Under the pieces are notes generated by a model, which saw only the letters and a program-made list of their open reading frames with translations, was not told where the DNA came from and did not search any database. Position numbers and translations under genes: made by a program. Below, piece after piece: positions 12,979-19,857 of a stretch of 24,630 nt of DNA. Within the stretch, counting starts at the first letter, position 1. Each line of letters starts with the position of its first letter. Source of the stretch: a virus; IMG/VR virus record IMGVR_UViG_3300050033_000331, positions 1-24,630 of that record; one strand, 5' to 3'.

Positions 12979-13089
12979 TACCTAACGACAAGAGTGTACG
13001 CGCTGTTGCGCTGTCATTATGTGTGGCTGTTCAATTCACTAGCCGTCTACGTTCATGGGAATGCTAGGGGCGGGAAGCATAGTTAGGTA
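12979..13089. other. Non-coding segment with multi-helix folding potential (structured RNA or packaging site)
   Basis: No convincing gene lies between 12906 and 13244. In it, TACCTAAC (12979-12986) is the exact inverse complement of GTTAGGTA (13082-13089). Inside this outer pair are three nested local helices: GACA/TGTC (12987-12990 with 13012-13015) enclosing GCGC-TGTT-GCGC (13000-13011), GGCT/AGCC (13025-13028 with 13041-13044), and ATGCT/AGCAT (13061-13065 with 13076-13080). Together they make a closed multibranch shape. It could be a small structured RNA or a packaging (cos/pac) or protein-binding region, since it lies about 150 bases before terS. No known RNA family is recognised. Confidence 0.3.
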
Positions 13090-13144
13090 GATCATCTGTG
13101 ATTGGAGTGGTTATCATGTTGGAACGATCGCGAATATACTGGCA

Positions 13145-13173
13145 TTGGTGGCCACTATCAGTCTTATTATAAT
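13145..13173 (+). promoter_or_regulatory. Sigma-A-type promoter of the terminase operon
   Basis: TTGGTG (13145-13150) and a perfect TATAAT (13168-13173) are separated by 17 bases, 72 bases before the TerS start. The weak -35 would suit activation by a late regulator such as the product of the gene ending at 11810; that link is inference. Confidence 0.5.
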
Positions 13174-13223
13174 GGTTGCAAGTGGCGGCAAGCCATGATT
13201 GCACAATGAATTAAAGATTTTCA

Positions 13224-13247
13224 GGTGGAGGTGGTGTTATGTAAATG
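13224..13247 (+). promoter_or_regulatory. Ribosome site with ATG-TAA start-stop element before terS
   Basis: The site GGTGGAGGTGG (13224-13234) is followed at ideal distance by ATG (13239-13241), which is directly followed by TAA (13242-13244) and then by the real TerS ATG at 13245. Spacing from the GGAGG core to the TerS ATG is about 13 bases, longer than normal, so ribosomes could initiate at the start-stop pair and reinitiate one codon later. Confidence 0.5.
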
Positions 13248-14099
13248 CCCAGGCATAAAAGCGACAATCGATTACTAGCATTTGAAAAATATGAACAGAG
13301 CGGTGGTTCGATCTCGTGCAAAGAGATTGCTGCAACTCTTGGTGTATCTGATAGCCAGATTAGAAACTGGAAGGCTAAAGATAAATGGGACAAACAAATA
13401 CAGTTGCGCAATCAAACAAATACAGTTGCGCAATCAAATAAACCACAGCCATGGAAAGAGGGTAAACCCTGGGGTGCCCCCAAAGGAAGTGAAAATGCCC
13501 TAGGCAATAAAGGTGGCCATGGTGGCCCAAACGGAAACGACCATGCAGTAAAGCATGGTTTTTTTTCGCGTATCTTTCCGGATGATGAGGAGACTCGGGC
13601 TATCCTGGATGATATCCAAGTTAAGAGCTCGATTGAGATCCTTTGGGAGCAGATTGTAATCCAATACACTGCTATAGCCAGAGCGCAGAAGATCATGTTT
13701 GTCAAAGATCAGGAGGATATCACCGAGCACCTTAAAAAACGCAAGGTGATGTCGGATGTTAAGAATACTGGCGATAGAAGCGAAAAAGACTACCAAGCAA
13801 TTGAAACCTACCACGAGGAAGAGTGGGAGCTGCAGTTTGCATGGGATAAGCAAGCCACTTTCCTGACCGCTCAATCAAGGGCTATTAAGACGTTGGAAGG
13901 GTTGATTGCCAGGTATGAGCAAATGTTGCATAAGGATTTAGATGTTGAGGAGCAGCAACTGAGGGTTGATAAGCTTAGGGCTGAAATTGCCAAAATTAAA
14001 GATCCGGAAGGAGATCCAGTCGAGGACGACGGTTTTATCGAAGCACTGCAAGCCGAAGCCATAAAAGACATATGGAACGGAGATGGGGATGAATGCTAA
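13245..14099 (+). CDS. terS: Terminase small subunit (PBSX/YqaS-like)
   Basis: This 284-residue protein begins M-P-R-H-K-S-D-N-R, then a helix-turn-helix (I-S-C-K-E-I-A-A-T-L-G-V-S-D-S-Q-I-R-N-W-K) and K-D-K-W-D, as in PBSX-type small terminases that bind the packaging site. A Gly/Asn/Lys linker (G-A-P-K-G-S-E-N-A-L-G-N-K-G-G) leads to a helical oligomerisation domain and an acidic tail. The linker region contains a 22-base tandem duplication that is not a multiple of three. It overlaps terL by seven bases, the standard layout. Confidence 0.85.
   Translation: MPRHKSDNRLLAFEKYEQSGGSISCKEIAATLGVSDSQIRNWKAKDKWDKQIQLRNQTNTVAQSNKPQPWKEGKPWGAPKGSENALGNKGGHGGPNGNDHAVKHGFFSRIFPDDEETRAILDDIQVKSSIEILWEQIVIQYTAIARAQKIMFVKDQEDITEHLKKRKVMSDVKNTGDRSEKDYQAIETYHEEEWELQFAWDKQATFLTAQSRAIKTLEGLIARYEQMLHKDLDVEEQQLRVDKLRAEIAKIKDPEGDPVEDDGFIEALQAEAIKDIWNGDGDEC
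13394..13437 (+). repeat. Two exact 22-bp tandem copies inside terS
   Basis: The 22-base unit ACAAATACAG...CAATCAA occurs at 13394-13415 and again at 13416-13437 with no mismatch. Because 22 is not divisible by three, the second copy is read in another frame (Q-I-Q-L-R-N-Q then N-T-V-A-Q-S-N) and the copy number sets whether the TerS frame stays open. Confidence 0.95.
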
Positions 14100-15385
14100 A
14101 GCCCGCACCGTTCAAGTTTAAGACCTTTTCCAGGAAACAAAAACAACTGCTTACATGGTGGATGCCAGGATCCCCACACTGTGACCGGGATATGATCATT
14201 GCATCAGGAGCCATAAGGTCAGGCAAAACGCTGCCCATGAGCCTGAGCTTTGTGATTTGGGCCATGACTACGTTTAACAATCAGAACTTCGGCATGTCCG
14301 GAAAGACGATTGGTGCACTACGCCGAAACGTCATAATCCTGCTGAAGGTCATACTTCGGAGCCGGGGCTACAAGGTTAACGATCGCCGCGGCGATATTCA
14401 TTACCTGGAGATCATCAAGGGCAACGTGACAAATTACTTTTTTCTGTTCGGCGGCTACAACGAACAGAGCCAGGACCTTATTCAAGGCGTTACGCTGGCT
14501 GGGATGTACTTCGATGAGGTGGCCATCATGCCGGAGAGTTTCGTCAACCAGGCCGTTGGCCGTTGCTCGGTCGAAGGCGCCCGATTCTGGTTCAACTGCA
14601 ACCCACAGGGACCTTTCCACTGGTTTAAGACCGGGTGGATCGATGACCTAGATGAGAAGAACGCACTCTACATTGAGTTTGGGCTCGATGACAACCTATC
14701 CTTAAGCGATAAGACCAAGGTCCGGTACCGACGACTGTTTTCCGGGGTGTTCTATCAGCGCTACATCTTGGGACTCTGGGTGCTGGCCGAGGGCATCATA
14801 TACAGCATGTTTGACGATGACGAGAATATCTTTGACGAAGAGCCAGAGAACCTGCGCTACAAGGCGAGGCGTTACGCGGCCGTCGACTATGGTACCACCA
14901 ACCCCATGGTCTTTTTGGAGATCTGGGATGATGACGATACGATCTATCAAACCCGGGAGTATTACTACAGCAGCAAGGACAAGGCCCACGAAGGACAGCA
15001 AAAGACGGACAGCCAGTACGCCGATGACTTCGAGGAGTTCTTCGGGCCGGCCACCGAGCCCGACGCACCCATTGAGGTGATCTTGGATCCAAGTGCTGCG
15101 AGCTTCAAAGCGGAGCTCCGCAACCGCGGGTACCGGGTCAAGGACGCCAACAACGATGTGGCTGACGGGATCCGGGTGTTTGCATCGGTCCTCGGACTGC
15201 GGATGTACAAGGTGCATCGGAGTTGCGTTAACACGATCAGGGAGTTTAAATCCTATGTCTGGGATGAGAAGGCCACGCTCCGCGGCGTTGAGCAACCACT
15301 AAAGCAGAACGATCATGCAATGGACGCCGGCAGATACTGGTGTTTGACCAAGATAAAGAACTGGAGACTCCAAAAAGCAGCGTAA
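14093..15385 (+). CDS. terL: Terminase large subunit (PBSX type)
   Basis: This 430-residue packaging motor has an N-terminal ATPase and a C-terminal nuclease. Walker A is G-A-I-R-S-G-K-T (about residues 39-46) and Walker B is A-G-M-Y-F-D-E-V-A. The coupling region W-F-N-C-N-P-Q-G-P follows, then nuclease acidic residues in A-V-D-Y-G-T-T-N-P, V-I-L-D-P-S-A-A-S-F and N-D-H-A-M-D-A-G-R-Y. It drives DNA into the prohead through the portal encoded downstream and cuts the concatemer. The length is usual for the Terminase_3/PBSX family. The start lies inside the terS stop region. Confidence 0.92.
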   Translation: MLKPAPFKFKTFSRKQKQLLTWWMPGSPHCDRDMIIASGAIRSGKTLPMSLSFVIWAMTTFNNQNFGMSGKTIGALRRNVIILLKVILRSRGYKVNDRRGDIHYLEIIKGNVTNYFFLFGGYNEQSQDLIQGVTLAGMYFDEVAIMPESFVNQAVGRCSVEGARFWFNCNPQGPFHWFKTGWIDDLDEKNALYIEFGLDDNLSLSDKTKVRYRRLFSGVFYQRYILGLWVLAEGIIYSMFDDDENIFDEEPENLRYKARRYAAVDYGTTNPMVFLEIWDDDDTIYQTREYYYSSKDKAHEGQQKTDSQYADDFEEFFGPATEPDAPIEVILDPSAASFKAELRNRGYRVKDANNDVADGIRVFASVLGLRMYKVHRSCVNTIREFKSYVWDEKATLRGVEQPLKQNDHAMDAGRYWCLTKIKNWRLQKAA

Positions 15386-15431
15386 GATTTGGCAAGGGCA
15401 GATAGGGAGACAGATAGAAAGGGATGATAGT

Positions 15432-15629
15432 ATGATATTAAAGGTAAAAAACGGAAACAACTGGATTTTCCTAGACAACATTGATAGCGTAACAAAAATA
15501 ATGAATGATGCCCTCGAATCAAGTGGCTTTATCAGTTACGGGCGCGCAGGCGAAGTGCTCACACTAGACGTCTCCGAGGGATGTTTCCTTTTGAATGACA
15601 CCGGGAGAACAATTGAAAGAATAGTCTAA
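15432..15629 (+). CDS. Hypothetical 65-aa protein between terL and portal
   Basis: The ATG at 15432 follows AAAGGGATGA. The product begins M-I-L-K-V-K-N-G-N-N-W-I-F-L-D-N, resembling the 58-residue protein encoded at 12012, and looks like a small beta-rich fold ending G-R-T-I-E-R-I-V. Two hairpins follow, one of them a terminator. A small gene with its own terminator inside the packaging operon looks like an insert, and no packaging role is evident. Confidence 0.65.
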   Translation: MILKVKNGNNWIFLDNIDSVTKIMNDALESSGFISYGRAGEVLTLDVSEGCFLLNDTGRTIERIV

Positions 15630-15650
15630 CTGGCTTGCCCTTGCCAGTTA
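15627..15650 (+). other. Perfect hairpin at the end of the 65-aa gene
   Basis: TAACTGGC (15627-15634) pairs with GCCAGTTA (15643-15650) around an eight-base TTGCCCTT loop and overlaps the stop codon. Only AAAATTG follows, so it is not a classic terminator on the + strand; it may protect the 3' end or bind a factor. Confidence 0.55.
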
Positions 15651-15669
15651 AAATTGTCACCATCCTTCG

Positions 15670-15703
15670 GCCCAACCCTCAGTACGAGGGGGTTGGGCTT
15701 TAT
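15670..15703 (+). terminator. Probable intrinsic terminator before the portal gene
   Basis: GCCCAACCCTC (15670-15680) pairs with GAGGG...GTTGGGC (15686-15698) with a two-G bulge and an AGTAC loop, followed by a short TTTAT. The stem is very stable but the T tract is short, so it may attenuate and not fully stop transcription into the portal gene. Confidence 0.6.
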
Positions 15704-15738
15704 AAATAAAAAAGCAGCGTAGAGAGGACGGTTAGCAA

Positions 15739-18480
15739 GTGAGCAGAAAAAATAAAAGGACTATGACGCTAGACAATGCCAGCACTGCTCGCCAATTGCA
15801 GGCTGTGCAAGGCAATAAGATGAGTGTCGGATTTGACAACGAAATACGCTTAACGCTTGACGCTTTCGCTAATCCCATGGCTCGACTGGGAGCAGGTACC
15901 CCCAACATGCTGGAGGCCACGGAGTATCCGCTTACCCGGCTGACTAAAAACTATACGCTCATGAACTCGCTGTATCGCAGCCACTGGCTGGTGCGGCGCA
16001 TCATCGATATCATTCCCGAGGACATGGTGAAGAACTGGTATTCATTAGAGAGCCAGCTCGAGCCAGGCGCGCTCGACCGCATATCCAAGCTGGAGCGTAA
16101 AAAGCAAGTCAAGGCCAAGATATTAGAAGCTTTGAAGTGGGGCGGACTGTACGGCGGCGCTGCGGCTATTATGATGATCAAGGGGCATGAGGATTACCTC
16201 GACCAGCCGCTTGACCTAGACACCGTGTTCCCAGGCTCATTCATGGGATTGATGATATTAGACCGCTGGTCGGGCATCTCCCCGGGCCCTGGAGTTGTAG
16301 ACGACATCAACGATCCGGACTTCGGACTGCCGGAGACCTACCAAGTAACCAACAACGCCTCTCGGCAGACGTTCGACGTGCATCACTCCCGGGTGCTGCG
16401 CTTTATTGGCCGTGACCTTCCCTTCTGGGAGAAACAAGCCGAGGTCGGCTGGGGCGCATCCGAGATAGAACATGTGTTTGACGAAATAAAGAAAAGAGAC
16501 AACACGAGCTGGAACATGGCGCAGCTTGTTTTTCTGGCCAATCTCAGAGTATTAAAGATGGATGGTTTAGAGGAGATATTAAGCAGCACGAGCGCCGTGC
16601 AACAGCAGCGTTTATATAATACGGTTCAGAACCAGAACTGGCTAATGAACAACATGGGACTTCAGGTTATGGGCAAGGACGACGATTTTGACACCAAGTC
16701 TTACGCCTTCAGTGGATTAAGCGAAGTATATGAGTGCTTTATGGCCGATGTTTCCGGCGCGGCCGAGATCCCGATAACGAAACTCTTTGGCCGGAGCCCG
16801 GGTGGACTCAATGCTACCGGCGAGGGCGACCTGCAGAATTATTATGACAGTATTGGTGCCAAGCAGGAATCCAAACTGCGGCCGGTATTTGATAAGTTGT
16901 TGCCAATCATGTTTATGTCCGAGCTGGGCGCGGTCCCGGATGATTTTAAATTCAACTTCAACCCAATGGAGGAGCTCAATGACTCCGAGAAGGCCGATCT
17001 AAGCAGTAAAATGACCACAACCGTCCTGGCGGCGTTCAATGCCGGCATAATCTCGCCACAGACGACGCTCAAGGAATTACAGCAAATGTCCGGCACGACC
17101 GGCGTGTGGACCAACATCACCGACGAAGATGTAGCCAAGGCCGATGCCGAGGTCCAGCCGCAGGGCATGGTAGGTATGATGCCGCCCGGCATGGGCGGGG
17201 ATAATCCTTTTGGGGACGGCAATCCTCCGGGAACACCAAAGCTGCCAGCGGGCAATGAAAGCGGTCCTCCTTCTTTACCTCCTGGTACCCCGGCCGGGGC
17301 TTCTTCTTCTCCGGTCGGAGGACAGGAGGATTCAACAAACCCTTTGTTGGCATTAGATAATGCACTTGATCTTTTATCTAATGCCTTAATCAACAAAATG
17401 GGACTATCGGCAACCATGGCAACCACGGATGCTCAACCAGCATCGAGCGGTAATCATTGGGTGACAATCAAACGTGATGAGGATTCCGAGAATGTGCGGA
17501 GAATATTACTTGATGCTCAAGGGAATATAATCGGGGGAGATGTGCCGAAAACAGCACAAGGAAAGCCGATAGGAGCAACTTCGACATGGACGTCGATAAC
17601 TAAGCCAAATGCCCCTGGGACTGGTGCTGAATCTAAACCCGCAACTGAACCCAAGAGCGAACCCAAACCAACACCTGAGCCGATACCCGAACCGGAGAAA
17701 CCCGTAATAGCTGATGCGCCAATATATAAAACCACCAAAGAAGCTCAGGCGTGGGCGCACGACAACTTAGGAATAGAATCCACTGACTATACCAATATCC
17801 ATGTAACCGCCGCCAATGCAATAAATAAAGCGGTTCACAACTTCAAACAAAGATTTACGCAGGTGCAGGGTACCAAGTGGCTATCTACCAGTCAGCAATT
17901 ATTTAGAGCAAAGTACGAAGATGACCTTGTAAAACGAACTGACCGTCTAGTGCAGATGGGCTATGATGAGGAAAAGGCCGCAAAATACGCGGCGTCGGCG
18001 GTAAAGAAAAAGAAGGTACCCGGTCGAGCTTATGCCTTCAGTACTGGTCCGGGATGGGGAAAATATGAGGGGATAGCTCTATCAGAGAAATTTGTTAAGA
18101 CGGCCAAGGCTTACGAGGAGATGCGCACGCAGATAAGCCGGGACATCGCAAGCGGCTTTCATCCGGTAGGAACTGAGGATCCTTCTAGCGTAGTTACTCA
18201 CGAGATGGGGCATCAGCTCAAAAACCTATTAGATGCACATCATAAAAATACGTTTATTGAGCAAGCTTATTCTCAGTTTAAGCAAGAGGCTGGAGACAGA
18301 ATGAGGGAAACCGGAGATCCAGGTGCAAAGGTTTATGGAGACTTATTAAGCAGATATGGCGCCACAAATCGCGATGAATTCTTTGCGGAAGCCATTATGG
18401 AATATCTGCATAACCCTAATCCACGCAAATACGCTATGATGATAGGACAGGGAGCAGAAAAGGCTCTGAAGGAATTATAG
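15739..18480 (+). CDS. DUF1073-type portal protein with C-terminal zinc-metallopeptidase domain
   Basis: The 913-residue protein starts at GTG 15739 (GAGAGGAC site). Residues about 1-465 are the portal (DUF1073/HI1409 type): W-L-V-R-R-I-I-D-I-I-P-E-D-M, W-G-G-L-Y-G-G-A-A, H-H-S-R-V-L-R-F-I-G, A-A-E-I-P-I-T-K-L-F-G-R-S-P-G-G-L-N-A-T-G. A Pro/Gly-rich linker (about 474-545) and a short module (D-A-Q-G-N-I-I-G-G-D-V-P) follow, then a second Pro/Glu linker (630-660). The C-terminus holds a zincin motif H-E-M-G-H (821-825), preceded by G-F-H-P-V-G-T and followed by D-E-F-F-A-E-A (E880 or E884 as third zinc ligand). The portal part forms the ring through which DNA enters and leaves. The protease-like tail could process head proteins or travel with the particle; that is inference. 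DUF1073 portals are normally near half this length. Confidence 0.82.
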   Translation: MSRKNKRTMTLDNASTARQLQAVQGNKMSVGFDNEIRLTLDAFANPMARLGAGTPNMLEATEYPLTRLTKNYTLMNSLYRSHWLVRRIIDIIPEDMVKNWYSLESQLEPGALDRISKLERKKQVKAKILEALKWGGLYGGAAAIMMIKGHEDYLDQPLDLDTVFPGSFMGLMILDRWSGISPGPGVVDDINDPDFGLPETYQVTNNASRQTFDVHHSRVLRFIGRDLPFWEKQAEVGWGASEIEHVFDEIKKRDNTSWNMAQLVFLANLRVLKMDGLEEILSSTSAVQQQRLYNTVQNQNWLMNNMGLQVMGKDDDFDTKSYAFSGLSEVYECFMADVSGAAEIPITKLFGRSPGGLNATGEGDLQNYYDSIGAKQESKLRPVFDKLLPIMFMSELGAVPDDFKFNFNPMEELNDSEKADLSSKMTTTVLAAFNAGIISPQTTLKELQQMSGTTGVWTNITDEDVAKADAEVQPQGMVGMMPPGMGGDNPFGDGNPPGTPKLPAGNESGPPSLPPGTPAGASSSPVGGQEDSTNPLLALDNALDLLSNALINKMGLSATMATTDAQPASSGNHWVTIKRDEDSENVRRILLDAQGNIIGGDVPKTAQGKPIGATSTWTSITKPNAPGTGAESKPATEPKSEPKPTPEPIPEPEKPVIADAPIYKTTKEAQAWAHDNLGIESTDYTNIHVTAANAINKAVHNFKQRFTQVQGTKWLSTSQQLFRAKYEDDLVKRTDRLVQMGYDEEKAAKYAASAVKKKKVPGRAYAFSTGPGWGKYEGIALSEKFVKTAKAYEEMRTQISRDIASGFHPVGTEDPSSVVTHEMGHQLKNLLDAHHKNTFIEQAYSQFKQEAGDRMRETGDPGAKVYGDLLSRYGATNRDEFFAEAIMEYLHNPNPRKYAMMIGQGAEKALKEL

Positions 18481-18493
18481 GAGGGGACCAGAG

Positions 18494-18643
18494 ATGATAG
18501 GACCGATGCCTGAGTTTATGAACAGTCCGTTTTTTGTTGAGGAGCCGGATAACTGGCATCTCAAACCTGGAGCTCCGGAGGAAGTCGTAAAAGAGTTTGA
18601 AGAGTTTATGAAGGCCTTGAATGGAGAAATTGACGAGGAATAA
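18494..18643 (+). CDS. Small acidic phage protein (49 aa)
   Basis: An AGGAGGGGACC site precedes the ATG at 18494. The 49-residue product has M-N-S-P-F-F-V-E-E-P-D-N-W-H-L-K-P-G-A-P-E-E-V-V-K-E-F-E-E-F, a pattern I have seen in small genes beside portal and minor head genes of Firmicutes phages, function unknown. It is strongly acidic. A perfect terminator follows. Confidence 0.7.
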   Translation: MIGPMPEFMNSPFFVEEPDNWHLKPGAPEEVVKEFEEFMKALNGEIDEE

Positions 18644-18659
18644 CAGAAGGTGATAAGCG

Positions 18660-18688
18660 AGCACTTGTTTTTTAACAAGTGCTTTTTT
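18660..18688 (+). terminator. Perfect intrinsic terminator between portal block and MuF gene
   Basis: AGCACTTGTT (18660-18669) pairs perfectly with AACAAGTGCT (18674-18683) around TTTT and runs into a T-rich tail (TTTTTTG). It lies inside the head operon, where full termination would cut off the capsid genes. Confidence 0.9.
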
Positions 18689-18716
18689 GTTGCCATTCTC
18701 TAGGGGATGATTCCTG

Positions 18717-19532
18717 ATGTGGCGGCCTAAAAAAATAATTGAAGCTCGATATTTAAAATCGCTGGACCCAATAATTTCCCTTCTCCGCAAGGCTATAGCT
18801 AATGAAACTGATCCGTTCACAATTGCGCGAATCATTCGGAATGGTCTAAATGATGCTGACCTCATGCGCTATGCCGTGGAGGCGGCGCGGAGGATGGTGA
18901 CGCATTTGTTCACCACCTCCAAACAGAGTTGGAGGGAGGCCGCCAGCGAGGCCGGGAGAGGGAATGTTATATATAAGGCACTGCGAGCCGAGCTGAATAG
19001 TCCGATGATCAGCGGCGAGTTTTATCATCAGATCCAGCGTAATGCGGCCGTCATTAAAACACTGCCGGCTGACTTGGCTGATCAGGTTACAAGATACATC
19101 GCCGATGAGACCGTCAAAGGCCGCAGGGCAGCGGATATCGCCAAGGAGATACAAGAGACCTTCCCACAGCACAGCAAGGTCAGAGCGTCGCTGATAGCAC
19201 GCACGGAGGTCAGCAAAACCAACACCGCGATCACGCAGGTGCGGGCTCAGAACATGGGGGTGAATTGGTATGAGTGGCAGACCAGCGAAGACGGCCGAGT
19301 GAGACTGAGCCACAAGAAGATGGACAAGGTGTTGATTAACTGGAACGATCCACCCGCGCCGGAAGTCCTGGCTGGGGAGAAGTCGGAAGGAAAATACAAT
19401 GCTGGGGAAATTTACAACTGTCGCTGTTTTGGGGCTCCGATTGTGAATCTTGATCTTATATCCTGGCCGCATAAAGTATATTGCCAAGGGTCAATCAGAA
19501 TGATGTCCCGAGCACAATTTAGTAAATTGTAA
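18717..19532 (+). CDS. Minor head protein (MuF/SPP1 gp7-like)
   Basis: This 271-residue protein ends in the MuF signature: L-I-A-R-T-E-V-S-K-T-N-T-A, N-W-Y-E-W-Q-T-S-E-D-G-R-V-R-L-S-H, N-D-P-P-A-P and G-E-I-Y-N-C-R-C-F-G-A-P-I-V. MuF proteins sit inside the prohead in few copies and help DNA packaging or ejection. It has no extra C-terminal toxin domain; in this phage the extra domain is on the portal instead. The start is the ATG at 18717; its GGGGA site is modest. The next gene has a strong AAAGGAGG site immediately after the stop. Confidence 0.85.
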   Translation: MWRPKKIIEARYLKSLDPIISLLRKAIANETDPFTIARIIRNGLNDADLMRYAVEAARRMVTHLFTTSKQSWREAASEAGRGNVIYKALRAELNSPMISGEFYHQIQRNAAVIKTLPADLADQVTRYIADETVKGRRAADIAKEIQETFPQHSKVRASLIARTEVSKTNTAITQVRAQNMGVNWYEWQTSEDGRVRLSHKKMDKVLINWNDPPAPEVLAGEKSEGKYNAGEIYNCRCFGAPIVNLDLISWPHKVYCQGSIRMMSRAQFSKL

Positions 19533-19546
19533 AGGAGGATAAAAAT

Positions 19547-19726
19547 TTGCCAAATCCAACCATACAACAACTGCCCCCCGGGACCGGACGCCTATTAAAA
19601 GAGGATGGGACAATAGTAAACATAGCTAATCTTATTGAGACGCTGAGCGCAAAAGATTTTACATCATCTTTAGACTCCGGTACAGCCACAAGCGGATATG
19701 CAGGCGATACTAGAAACGCTGGTTAA
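19547..19726 (+). CDS. Small head-region protein (59 aa)
   Basis: A TTG start at 19547 follows a perfect AAAGGAGGAT site. The product reads N-P-T-I-Q-Q-L-P-P-G-T-G-R-L-L-K-E-D-G-T-I, then N-I-A-N-L-I-E and a Gly/Ser/Thr-rich tail. I recall the L-P-P-G-T-G-R-L-x-x-E-D-G motif from small proteins in Firmicutes phage head operons; function unknown. It is the third small gene here that is closed by a terminator. Confidence 0.65.
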   Translation: MPNPTIQQLPPGTGRLLKEDGTIVNIANLIETLSAKDFTSSLDSGTATSGYAGDTRNAG

Positions 19727-19760
19727 TTAGCACTATCGGAACCGCGAATGCAGGACAAGT

Positions 19761-19784
19761 GAGAGGTAACGACCTCTCTTTTTT
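19761..19784 (+). terminator. Intrinsic terminator after the 59-aa gene
   Basis: GAGAGGT (19761-19767) pairs with ACCTCTC (19772-19778) around an AACG loop, followed directly by six Ts. It lies between the MuF block and the decoration-like gene, again inside the head operon. Confidence 0.85.
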
Positions 19785-19857
19785 AATACCAAAATCAAGC
19801 TAGGTATCAATGCCCTCGGGCACAAAATACAAAATTAATTAAAGGAGGTCAAGAATA

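Noticed and set aside
12979-13089. tRNA-like cloverleaf reading of the multi-helix segment
   Set aside because: There is no T-loop or anticodon-arm geometry and the arm lengths do not fit a tRNA.
13116-13172. 18-codon frame with GGAGTGG site before the terminase promoter; a neighbouring frame reads as a hydrophobic peptide without a start
   Set aside because: The supported start gives only 18 codons with no clear feature, and the hydrophobic frame has no start codon, so neither is called.
14702-15295. 197-codon minus-strand frame opposite terL
   Set aside because: The + strand gene has all terminase motifs; the opposite frame has no ribosome site or recognisable domain.
18846-19487. 213-codon minus-strand frame opposite the MuF gene
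   Set aside because: The + strand encodes a clear MuF protein; the minus frame is a shadow without supporting signals.
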